Shown here in pieces: positions 1 to 6,531 of a stretch of DNA of 7,065 bases. The stretch comes from SLSG01 sp041690235 (lineage in GTDB: Bacteria; Bacteroidota; Bacteroidia; Bacteroidales; UBA7960): contig JAWLHS010000133.1 in assembly GCA_041690235.1 (NCBI GenBank), forward strand, positions 1 through 7,065, given 5' to 3'. Every line of letters starts with the position of its first letter. Position 1 is the first letter of the stretch. Under the pieces are notes generated by a model, which saw only the letters and a program-made list of their open reading frames with translations, had not been told where the DNA came from and did not search any database. A program made the position numbers and the translations under genes.

Positions 1-2015
1 GTGTAATAGTCGTCGTCCATTTCACTGAGCCGGACCATCCCTTCGCATTTGTTTTCCTTGATTTCCACATAGATGCCCCATTTGCTGACCCCGGAAATTA
101 GTCCTTCAAACTCTTGTCCGATTTTGTCAGCCATGAACTCCACCTGTTTGTATTTCACGGAATCCCGCTCAGCGTCCTGTGCCTTTTTCTCCATATCAGA
201 CGAGTGCTTGCAGGCGTCTTCATAAACAGCCTGGTTTGCAGAGGGTTTTCCGTTGCTGTAATCAAACAGCAGGCGATGAACCATCATGTCCGGGTACCTT
301 CTGATCGGAGAGGTGAAATGGGTGTAATGATCGAATGCCAGTCCGTAGTGGCCTATGTTTTCGGTGGAATACACCGCCTTGGCCATGGACCGCAGCGTGA
401 GGGTTTCTATCAGGTTCTCCTCTCCTTTTCCATGCACATCGTGAAGCATGGTATTCAGTGAATTGGCGATGTTTTTCCGGGTATCGGTTTTGATCTTGTA
501 CCCGAATTTGGAAACAAAGGTGGACAGGTTGGTTAGCTTTTCAAGGTTGGGGATGTCGTGGATCCGGTATACGAAGGTTTTGGCCTGCTGGCCTTCCTTT
601 GTTTTTCCCACTTTTTCTGCAACGGTGCGGTTGGCCAGCAGCATGAATTCCTCAATCAGTTTATTGGCCTCTTTTTGCACCTTAAACAGCACCTCCAGTG
701 GTTTCCCGGTTTCGTCCAGTTTGAATTTTACTTCTGCCCGGTCAAAATCAATGGCTCCGGCGCGCATGCGTTTTGCCCGCAGTTTTTTTGCCATTTCGTT
801 CAACATCGTGATTTGCTCCAGGAAGGGGCCTTCGCCCCGGTCGATGATTTCCTGCACATCCTCGTAGGCAAAGCGCTTGTCGGAGTTAATGATGGTCCTT
901 CCGATCCAGGAATTGAGGACCTTGGCTTTATCGTCCAGCGTTACCACCACCGAATAGGTGAGCTTATCCTCATTCGGACGCAGGGAACACACAAAATTCG
1001 ACAACTTTTCCGGCAACATCGGAACGGTGCGGTCGACCAGGTAAATGGAGGTTGCACGCGAAAGGGCTTCCTTGTCGAGTATGGATCCCGGCCGCACGTA
1101 ATGGGTGACGTCTGCGATATGGATACCTACCTCCCATTTGTTGTCAGCAAGCTTTGTAACGGACAGGGCGTCGTCAAAGTCCTTTGCATCGACCGGGTCG
1201 ATGGTAAAGGTGGTGACCTGGCGGAAATCGCGCCTGCGGGCAATTTCTTCTTTGGAGATTGTTACCGGAATGTAGTCTGCTTCTTTCTCAACCTCCGAAG
1301 GAAAGACCATCGGCAGGCCATATTCGGCGAGGATGGCGTGCATCTCGACCTCATTTTCTCCGGGCCGGCCCAGGACCTCAATGACCTCTCCGTGGGGGTT
1401 CCGGCTGTGAGGCACCCATTCGGTGATGGATGCGATGACTTTGTCCCCGTCCCTGGCCCCTTTTAATCCTTCCAGGGGAAGGTAGATGTCGTAAGGCATG
1501 CTCTTGCTGTTGGCAACCAAAAAGGCAAATTTCTTGCTGAGCTGTACCGTGCCCACGTAGTTTTTCTTGGCGCGTTCGAGGATTTCTATTACCTCTCCCT
1601 CTGTTTTATGGTCTTTTCGCTTGGGAAAGAGCCGGACCTTCACCAGGTCATCATGGAGGGCTTGTCCGGTATTGTTTGGTCCGATGAAAATGTCCTCCAG
1701 CAAATCATCCGTGATGATGTAAGCTTTTCCGGTCTGTTTCATATCCACACGCCCGGTAATGATCGGACCCACCTTTTTCTTCTTTTGCAGGTAAAGCGGA
1801 CTGGCCTTGAATTTGCCCTTGTAGGCTTCGATGAGCACACCCTCTTTGGCCAATCCGTATAATATCCCTGACACAAACTTCCGGTATGTTTCACCGTCCT
1901 CGCCAATGCCTTTGGCCACTTGCTTGTAGTTGTAGACCGTATTCGGACTGGACAAAAAATAATTGACGATCTGCTCCTTCAGTTGTTCCTTGATCTTCTC
2001 CTTGTTTTTTGGCAT
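1..2015 (-). CDS. rnr: Ribonuclease R, 3'-5' exoribonuclease (C-terminus beyond window edge)
   Basis: Hydrolytic, processive 3'-to-5' exoribonuclease of the RNB (RNase II/R) family, a cytoplasmic enzyme that degrades structured RNA, including rRNA and mRNA fragments. Reading leftward from the ATG at 2015-2013 gives 671 uninterrupted codons. Residues 1 to about 70 (beginning MPKNKEKIKEQLKEQ) match the N-terminal helix-turn-helix region of RNase R. Two cold-shock/OB-like domains follow to about residue 250, then the RNB catalytic domain. Its metal-binding motif IDPVDAKDFDDA supplies D273, D279, D281 and D282, equivalent to the essential aspartates of E. coli RNase R. The second signature, FTSPIRRYPD, lies at residues 567-576. 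An S1 RNA-binding domain begins near G633 and is cut by the window edge, so roughly the last tenth is missing. The N-terminal HTH favours RNase R over RNase II. The start is the only sensible one and has no Shine-Dalgarno motif, only an A/T-rich leader. The gene is divergent from the DUF4175 operon. No frameshift is seen; all motifs are in one frame. Confidence 0.97.
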   Translation of the reverse strand, partial: MPKNKEKIKEQLKEQIVNYFLSSPNTVYNYKQVAKGIGEDGETYRKFVSGILYGLAKEGVLIEAYKGKFKASPLYLQKKKKVGPIITGRVDMKQTGKAYIITDDLLEDIFIGPNNTGQALHDDLVKVRLFPKRKDHKTEGEVIEILERAKKNYVGTVQLSKKFAFLVANSKSMPYDIYLPLEGLKGARDGDKVIASITEWVPHSRNPHGEVIEVLGRPGENEVEMHAILAEYGLPMVFPSEVEKEADYIPVTISKEEIARRRDFRQVTTFTIDPVDAKDFDDALSVTKLADNKWEVGIHIADVTHYVRPGSILDKEALSRATSIYLVDRTVPMLPEKLSNFVCSLRPNEDKLTYSVVVTLDDKAKVLNSWIGRTIINSDKRFAYEDVQEIIDRGEGPFLEQITMLNEMAKKLRAKRMRAGAIDFDRAEVKFKLDETGKPLEVLFKVQKEANKLIEEFMLLANRTVAEKVGKTKEGQQAKTFVYRIHDIPNLEKLTNLSTFVSKFGYKIKTDTRKNIANSLNTMLHDVHGKGEENLIETLTLRSMAKAVYSTENIGHYGLAFDHYTHFTSPIRRYPDMMVHRLLFDYSNGKPSANQAVYEDACKHSSDMEKKAQDAERDSVKYKQVEFMADKIGQEFEGLISGVSKWGIYVEIKENKCEGMVRLSEMDDDYY

Positions 2016-2030
2016 AAAAAGGTTTGTTTT

Positions 2031-2050
2031 GGGCCTCAATGGGCCTAATG
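2031..2050. repeat. Tandem direct repeat in the rnr leader
   Basis: GGGCCTCAATG (2031-2041) is followed at once by GGGCCTAATG (2041-2050), sharing one G; the copies differ by a single inserted C. The repeat lies 16-35 bases upstream of the rnr start codon, so it would be in the rnr 5' leader or cover its promoter. It could be a binding site or simple slippage; the sequence does not decide. Confidence 0.5.
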
Positions 2051-2057
2051 TGAATGA

Positions 2058-2076
2058 ATGCCCCAGGCATATGGGG
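2058..2076 (-). repeat. Overlapping inverted repeats upstream of rnr
   Basis: ATGCC (2058-2062) and GGCAT (2066-2070) are perfect inverted repeats around a 3-base CCA centre. CCCC (2061-2064) can instead pair with GGGG (2073-2076) across eight bases. The two pairings overlap and exclude each other. Read as rnr leader RNA on the minus strand, either gives only a short stem. An operator or leader hairpin is possible but unproven. Confidence 0.35.
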
Positions 2077-2095
2077 AACTACTGCAATTTAAGGA

Positions 2096-2133
2096 TTTTT
2101 AGAGAGAATGAGCCGGTATTTTTCGTAATTTTA
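2096..2133 (+). promoter_or_regulatory. Weak candidate promoter for the rightward operon
   Basis: The Bacteroidota housekeeping promoter has a -33 TTTG and a -7 TAnnTTTG element about 19-21 bases apart. Two near matches to the -7 box occur here: TATTTTTC at 2117-2124 and TAATTTTA at 2126-2133, each one base off the consensus. A T-run at 2096-2100 could serve as a poor -33 element for the first, with a spacer of about 17 bases. Such matches are expected by chance in A/T-rich DNA, so this is a suggestion only. It would leave a 5' leader of roughly 110-120 bases before the start at 2254. Confidence 0.2.
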
Positions 2134-2181
2134 TGTCCCTTTGGGCGTTATACCACAAGAGAGTTTTTTAGCGAAGGCCCG

Positions 2182-2195
2182 GCTTTCAAGAAAGC
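2182..2195. repeat. 14-base inverted repeat upstream of the DUF4175 gene
   Basis: GCTTTC and GAAAGC flank a central AA, forming a perfect 6-base inverted repeat that ends 58 bases before the start codon at 2254. The two-base centre makes it look more like a dimeric-protein binding site than a hairpin, though a 5-base stem with a CAAG loop is possible. The hexamer GCGAAG occurs on both sides, at 2171-2176 and 2200-2205. Position is compatible with an operator or leader element; function is unknown. Confidence 0.35.
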
Positions 2196-2253
2196 TTTGG
2201 CGAAGTCCTGGTTTTTTGCCGATTTTTTTCAAGGGGATTGAATTGTTGCAGAC

Positions 2254-5200
2254 ATGGGGAACAACTACCAGATATTACTGACCAAAATTGACCGTTTCAT
2301 CAGGCGGTACTACCTGAATTTGCTTATTAAGGGCGGGCTGTTGTTCGGTGCCGGATTTCTGATTTTATTCCTTGTTTTTTCGCTTTTGGAATTCGTCGGA
2401 TATTTTAACTCAGGGGTGCGCCTGGTTCTGTTAAGCAGCTTCGTTGCCTTCAACGCATTTGTTTTTATCCGCTATGTGCTTCTTCCTTTTTTGGGCATGA
2501 TGCGCATCGGTCGCCGGATCGGTCCGACCGAAGCGGCACGCATTCTGGGTAAACATTTTAAAACCGAATTGGGCGACCGCATCACCAACACCCTGCAGTT
2601 GAAGGAATATCTGGACAAGCACCCCGAAAATGCCGCCCTGGTCATGGCCGGTATTGATCAAAAAGCCATGTCGGCCTCGGTGGTTCCATTTCAGCAGGCC
2701 GTTAACTTCAGGGGAAACCTGCGTTTTTTGCCGTTTTTGCTGGTTCCTTTTGTTTTTGCCGTCGGATTTTTAATTCTTCAGCCGGCCTTGCTGATTGAAC
2801 CGGCGCAGCGCATCATTCGCTATGAATCCCACTTTGAAAAACCCTCCCCCTTTACTTTTGTGCTGGAAGGCCGGGGCCGTGGGTTTAAAAACGAAAACCT
2901 GGAAGTGGTCCTCAGGGCCGAAGGAAGCGTGATGCCATCCGAAGCACAGATCATCTATAACGGGGGGACCCACCAGCTGCGTGGCGAAAAGGGGCTTTTC
3001 ACCCATACATTTCGCAACCTGCAGAACAGTTTCCCCTTTTTTGTAGAGGCCGGGGGCTTCCGATTTGGCCCCTTCGATGTGGAGGTGTTGCAAAAACCCG
3101 GCTTCAGCCACTTTAGCGTCGAAATTGATTTTCCGGCCTATACCGGCCTGGTCAGCGAACAATACAACAATATCGGGGATATCACCGTGGCCGAAGGATC
3201 CCGGGTTCGGTGGGAAATAAACACCCGTGGAACCGGCCAGGCCCGGTTTCTGGTGGGGCAAGATGAAATGGCCCTGACCGAGACCAGGCCGGGCGTTTAC
3301 GGGCTTGAACTGACGGCCGGTGAATCCTTTGCCTACAAGGTATATGCCTGGAATGAAACGGCCGGACCGGGGGATTCCCTTTCTTATTATGTCCAGGTAC
3401 GCCCCGATGCCTATCCGCGTATAGAGGTGGAAAGCCACCAGGATACCGTGCTGATGGCGCATCTGTTTCATCGGGGACTGATTCAGGATGATTACGGGTT
3501 TGACCGGTTGGAGTTCAGACACCGGGTGCTTGACGAAGGGGAGGGGCCGGGACCGGATGAGATGCCATTCCAGACGGAAAGGCTGGACATTGAATCCCGC
3601 ATGAATAACCAGCCTTTTTACCACCATCTTGACATTCGCGCCGCCGGCGTCGGACCCGGTCAAACACTGGAGTATTTTTTTATTGTCTATGACAATGACC
3701 GGGTGAACGGGCCCAAAAGTTCCCGCACCCAGATGTATTCGCTCCATGTGCCCGGTATGGAGGAGTTGCTTGCCCAATCCAGAGAGGGAGATGAACGGAT
3801 CAGGGAGGAGCTTTCGGGGGGCGTCGGAGAAGTGCGCCAGGCCCGCGACGACATCGAAGCCTTGAGGCGGCAGATGCTGGAGTCTGACCAGATGTCCTGG
3901 GAGCAGACCGAACGAATCCGGGCGCTTCTCAATAAGCAGCAGGAAATGGAGGAGAAGCTGGAGGATATCTCTTCACAGAAGAAAGACAACGAACTGCGTT
4001 CCGGGCAATTTAAAGAACCCAATGAGCAAATCCGGGAAAAACAAGAGGCCCTTCAGGAGATTTTTGACGAAGTATTGTCGGATGAGCTGAAGGAGCTGTT
4101 CGACAAGATTCGGGAAGAACTGGAAATGCTTGACCGCAACCAGGTTTACGAGATGTTGCAACAAATGGATTTCGAATTCCGCGACCTGGAAACCCAGATG
4201 GACCGCGCCCTGGAGTTGTTTAAGCAGCTGGAGATGGAACGCATGCTCCAGGAAAGCATTGACCGGCTGGATGAGCTTGCCGGCGCACAGACAGACCTGT
4301 CCGACGAAACAAAACAAAACCAAGAAACCGAAGCACTGGCCGGGGAACAGGAAGCACTGAATGAGGAGTTCGACCAGGTGGAGGAGATGCTGGAGGAATT
4401 CCGCGAGAAGAATGAAGAATTGGCCCGGCCGCATCGCATGGAAGATACATCGGGGGCGGAAGAGGAGATTCGGGATGCCATGGAGAAGGCTTCTGAAGAA
4501 CTGCAGAAAGGAGAGCCCATGCAGGCCCAGCCCTTCCAGCAGGATGCCGGACAGAAAATGGAACAACTTTCTCAGCGCCTGCAAGGCATGCAGCAAGGCA
4601 TGTTCATGGAACAGTTGGCAGAGGATTCAAAGGCACTAAGGCAAATACTTGAAAACCTGCTGAAAACCAGTTTTGCACAGGAGGATCTGATGCTGGAGGT
4701 GAGGGGCGTAAACATCAGTGACCCCAGGTACATAGAGCTGGTGCAGGAGCAGGGCAAGATCAAGGACGACCTGGCCGTTATTGAAGACTCCCTGCTTGCC
4801 CTTGGGAAGCGGCAAATGCAGATACAATCGATTGTTTCCCGGGAAATTGGGCAGATTCACATGAACATGGAGCGGGCCACAGAGCATTTGTCTGACCGTC
4901 AGCGGGCACAGGGCACCAGCCGGCAGCAGTTTGTCATGACACACATCAACAACCTGGCTCTGCTTTTGAACGAGAGCCTGCAAAACATGCAGATGCAGAT
5001 GCAGATGGCGGGTGGTGGCGGACAGGGACAGCCCATGCCGCAGGAGGGGCAATCTTTCGGGGAAATGCGTGAAATGCAGGAAAAGCTGAATGAAATGCTC
5101 AAGGAGATGCAAAGCGGAAGTCAGCCGAAGCCCGGAGAGGAGGGTTCCCAGATGTCGATGAGCGAAGCCATGGCACGGATGGCGGCCGAACAGGAGGCCA

Positions 5201-5586
5201 TCCGGAGGCAATTGCAGGAACTGGCCGATGAGTTGCTGCAGCAGGGCATTGGCGACAGGCAGGAACTGATGGACCTGCAAAGGGATATGGAGCGCTCTGA
5301 ACTGGACATGGTGAGAAAGCAAGTGGGTCGTCAGACGATCAATCGCCAGGAGCGTATTCTGACAAGGCTTCTGGAGCATGAACGGGCAGAAATGGAACGT
5401 GAGATGGAAGAAAGACGTGTGGGAAATACGGCAAATAATTATGACATTAGTAACCCTGAGGACGTTTTTGAGTATAACAGAATTAGGAACCGTGAACTTG
5501 AAATGCTTCAGAGTTTGCCTCCCGGGCTGAAGCCTTTTTATCGGTCGCTTGTCGAGTCTTATTTCCTTAATGTTCAAGAACAATAA
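2254..5586 (+). CDS. DUF4175-type large membrane-anchored coiled-coil protein, function unknown
   Basis: A 1110-residue protein resembling the DUF4175 family common in Bacteroidota; no biochemical role is known to me. Three hydrophobic segments lie at about residues 24-50, 56-82 and 156-180. Basic residues before the first (R17, R18, K26) and after the second (R84, R87, R88) suggest a cytoplasmic N-terminus and put the roughly 930 residues after segment three outside the cytoplasm. Residues about 195-500 are beta-rich and Ig-like, with IDFPAYTG at 291-298 and DDYGF at 412-416. From about 503 to 1085 the chain is very rich in E, Q, M, R and L with coiled-coil character, broken by a glycine patch at 920-923. 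It ends with a compact segment containing LPPGLKPFYRSLVESYF (from residue 1088). There is no signal peptide, enzyme motif or Shine-Dalgarno sequence. The ATG at 2254 is chosen because it opens the basic amphipathic stretch before the first membrane segment. It is the first gene of the operon and its stop lies one base before the next start. Confidence 0.85.
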   Translation: MGNNYQILLTKIDRFIRRYYLNLLIKGGLLFGAGFLILFLVFSLLEFVGYFNSGVRLVLLSSFVAFNAFVFIRYVLLPFLGMMRIGRRIGPTEAARILGKHFKTELGDRITNTLQLKEYLDKHPENAALVMAGIDQKAMSASVVPFQQAVNFRGNLRFLPFLLVPFVFAVGFLILQPALLIEPAQRIIRYESHFEKPSPFTFVLEGRGRGFKNENLEVVLRAEGSVMPSEAQIIYNGGTHQLRGEKGLFTHTFRNLQNSFPFFVEAGGFRFGPFDVEVLQKPGFSHFSVEIDFPAYTGLVSEQYNNIGDITVAEGSRVRWEINTRGTGQARFLVGQDEMALTETRPGVYGLELTAGESFAYKVYAWNETAGPGDSLSYYVQVRPDAYPRIEVESHQDTVLMAHLFHRGLIQDDYGFDRLEFRHRVLDEGEGPGPDEMPFQTERLDIESRMNNQPFYHHLDIRAAGVGPGQTLEYFFIVYDNDRVNGPKSSRTQMYSLHVPGMEELLAQSREGDERIREELSGGVGEVRQARDDIEALRRQMLESDQMSWEQTERIRALLNKQQEMEEKLEDISSQKKDNELRSGQFKEPNEQIREKQEALQEIFDEVLSDELKELFDKIREELEMLDRNQVYEMLQQMDFEFRDLETQMDRALELFKQLEMERMLQESIDRLDELAGAQTDLSDETKQNQETEALAGEQEALNEEFDQVEEMLEEFREKNEELARPHRMEDTSGAEEEIRDAMEKASEELQKGEPMQAQPFQQDAGQKMEQLSQRLQGMQQGMFMEQLAEDSKALRQILENLLKTSFAQEDLMLEVRGVNISDPRYIELVQEQGKIKDDLAVIEDSLLALGKRQMQIQSIVSREIGQIHMNMERATEHLSDRQRAQGTSRQQFVMTHINNLALLLNESLQNMQMQMQMAGGGGQGQPMPQEGQSFGEMREMQEKLNEMLKEMQSGSQPKPGEEGSQMSMSEAMARMAAEQEAIRRQLQELADELLQQGIGDRQELMDLQRDMERSELDMVRKQVGRQTINRQERILTRLLEHERAEMEREMEERRVGNTANNYDISNPEDVFEYNRIRNRELEMLQSLPPGLKPFYRSLVESYFLNVQEQ
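4987..5007 (+). repeat. ATGCAG hexanucleotide microrepeat within the DUF4175 gene
   Basis: Three tandem ATGCAG units plus a final ATG encode alternating Met and Gln at residues 912-918, followed directly by a GGGG-containing linker (residues 920-923). The repeat keeps the reading frame and sits between coiled-coil blocks. Perfect hexamer repeats can change copy number by slippage without a frameshift, so length variation between strains is possible. Confidence 0.7.
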
Positions 5587-5587
5587 T

Positions 5588-6082
5588 ATGATTGAAAAAC
5601 TACGAAAAATCAGGGTTGCTGCCGGAGGAAAGGAAACCCACGCCATCGAAGCCTTTGTTGAGAAGATTTGCGATGACTTTGGTATTTTCAATTCCTATTA
5701 CGGAAGCATTTTGTTCACGCTGAATGAGGCTGTGAATTTTGCATCTGAAAAAAACGGCGGAAAGGCCAAAGCGATTGATATTCAGTTTGTTAGTCGCAAA
5801 GAGGGACTCGTTTTTCAGGTGTATCTGGGGGATCGTTTTCTTGAAATTGCCGTTTTGTTCAGTAAAAGCCTGGATGAAACCCTGGACAAAGAGAAGATGA
5901 CGACCGATGAACGAAACATGGTGATGATCCGCATGCTTAGCGACGAAGTAAACCTGGATCCCGACAAGGAGATGATGGAGCTCGTTTTTTACATCTCCAG
6001 CATCAACCAGCACCTTACCCTCGAGCGCATCAAGGTGCTCGATGATTATTACAACAAATTGCACCAAACAAAAACTGTCTGA
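5588..6082 (+). CDS. Degenerate GHKL/HATPase-fold (RsbW-like) protein
   Basis: A 164-residue soluble protein with no signal peptide or membrane segment. Its layout matches the small anti-sigma-factor-like ATP-binding proteins that I recall between DUF4175 and ybeY in Bacteroidota: an opening MIEKLRKIRVAA, the segment VEKICDDFGIFNSYYGSI (24-41), an N-box-like LNEAVNFA (45-52), and LSDEV (117-121) near the end. The ATP-binding residues are missing. The N-box Asn expected after EAVN is F51, the usual downstream His is absent, the DxGxGF loop is replaced by LGDRFLE (80-86), and the GxGIxLM loop by ERNMVMI (108-114). It therefore probably keeps the fold but does not bind or hydrolyse ATP. A partner-binding regulator is the likeliest role, by inference. 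The ATG at 5588 is preferred because homologues begin at this point; an in-frame ATG at 5570 would overlap the upstream gene. The spacing is one base upstream and zero bases to ybeY. Confidence 0.7.
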   Translation: MIEKLRKIRVAAGGKETHAIEAFVEKICDDFGIFNSYYGSILFTLNEAVNFASEKNGGKAKAIDIQFVSRKEGLVFQVYLGDRFLEIAVLFSKSLDETLDKEKMTTDERNMVMIRMLSDEVNLDPDKEMMELVFYISSINQHLTLERIKVLDDYYNKLHQTKTV

Positions 6083-6514
6083 TTGAACGGTCAGGGCCAT
6101 ATCGATTTCTTCTTTCTGAACACCAGCGTTCCGGGCTTTTCGGAAGAGCGGGCGCGTGAGTGGATGTTGGATGTTATTCAGAAGGAAGGCGGGGAGGCCG
6201 GATCAATCACCGTTATTTTTTGCGATGACGACTACCTTTTGTATTTAAACAAAACCTACCTGAAACACGACACCCTTACTGATATCATCAGCTTTGATTA
6301 CAGTGCGGAGCTGGGGGGTTTATCTGGCGACTTGTTTATCAGCGTCCCTTCAGTGACTGAAAATGCCGCCATACATAATGTCAGCATTGAAGCCGAGATC
6401 CACAGGGTTCTTGTTCATGGTGTACTTCACCTGCTTGGTTACGATGACAAGGAAGACAAGGCCCGGTCGCACATGCGGGAGACCGAGAATTATTACTTAT
6501 CTTTGTTATTCTAA
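6083..6514 (+). CDS. ybeY: Endoribonuclease YbeY (rRNA maturation factor)
   Basis: A 143-residue cytoplasmic metal-dependent endoribonuclease of the UPF0054 family, needed in studied bacteria for 16S rRNA 3'-end maturation and for ribosome quality control together with RNase R. Diagnostic features are LNKTYLKHDTLTDIISFDY (55-73), the GDLFIS strand (82-87), and the metal site HGVLHLLGYDD (112-122). H112 and H116 fit the first two positions of the H-x3-H-x5-H site, but the third is D122 rather than His. I recall this substitution in other Bacteroidota. A Met follows at 131 as usual. Full length is normal. The start is a TTG at 6083, directly after the TGA stop of the preceding gene and in the same frame. 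No ATG is available before residue 28, which would remove the first strand, so TTG (or translation coupled from upstream) is the only reasonable choice. The first five or six residues are an extension relative to homologues that begin near I7. Confidence 0.95.
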   Translation: MNGQGHIDFFFLNTSVPGFSEERAREWMLDVIQKEGGEAGSITVIFCDDDYLLYLNKTYLKHDTLTDIISFDYSAELGGLSGDLFISVPSVTENAAIHNVSIEAEIHRVLVHGVLHLLGYDDKEDKARSHMRETENYYLSLLF

Positions 6515-6531
6515 AATTTAAGTATTTCGAT

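Larger units (their letters stand above)
2016..2253. promoter_or_regulatory. Divergent intergenic region between rnr and the DUF4175 operon
   Basis: These 238 bases separate two divergently transcribed genes and must hold the rnr promoter and probably that of the rightward operon. The sequence is more A/T-rich than the flanking genes, with several T-runs. I find no convincing small gene: the open frame on the plus strand here begins inside rnr and has no recognisable protein character. No Shine-Dalgarno sequence precedes either start codon, as is usual in Bacteroidota. It contains three small symmetric or repeated elements listed separately. That promoters lie here follows from the gene arrangement; exact start sites cannot be read from sequence alone. 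Confidence 0.7.

Noticed and set aside
558..1466. A 302-codon plus-strand open frame
   Set aside because: It lies wholly antisense to the RNase R catalytic region, whose motifs are unmistakable on the other strand; the translation has no recognisable domain and is a codon-bias shadow.
1963..2241. A 92-codon plus-strand open frame spanning the rnr start and the intergenic region
   Set aside because: It overlaps the rnr N-terminus antisense, is rich in Phe from T-runs, and resembles no protein; better explained as noncoding A/T-rich DNA.
2228..2242. TTCAA-GGGGA-TTGAA hairpin just before the DUF4175 start
   Set aside because: A five-base A/T-dominated stem is too weak to call a terminator or regulator, and the GGGGA is too far from the start codon (16 bases) to act as a ribosome binding site.
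2770..3777. A 335-codon minus-strand open frame
   Set aside because: Antisense to the Ig-like part of the DUF4175 gene; no family resemblance, and it would need a gene entirely inside another one.
4636..5691. A 351-codon minus-strand open frame
   Set aside because: Its His/Leu/Gln-rich composition is just the complement of the E/Q/M-rich coiled-coil codons; it also runs across the gene junction at 5586-5588.
5600..6100. A 166-codon minus-strand open frame
   Set aside because: Fully antisense to the GHKL-like gene and without recognisable motifs.
6515..6531. Possible promoter or terminator between ybeY and mnmG
   Set aside because: Only 17 A/T-rich bases with no inverted repeat; typical of Bacteroidota translation-start leaders and too short for a separate promoter.
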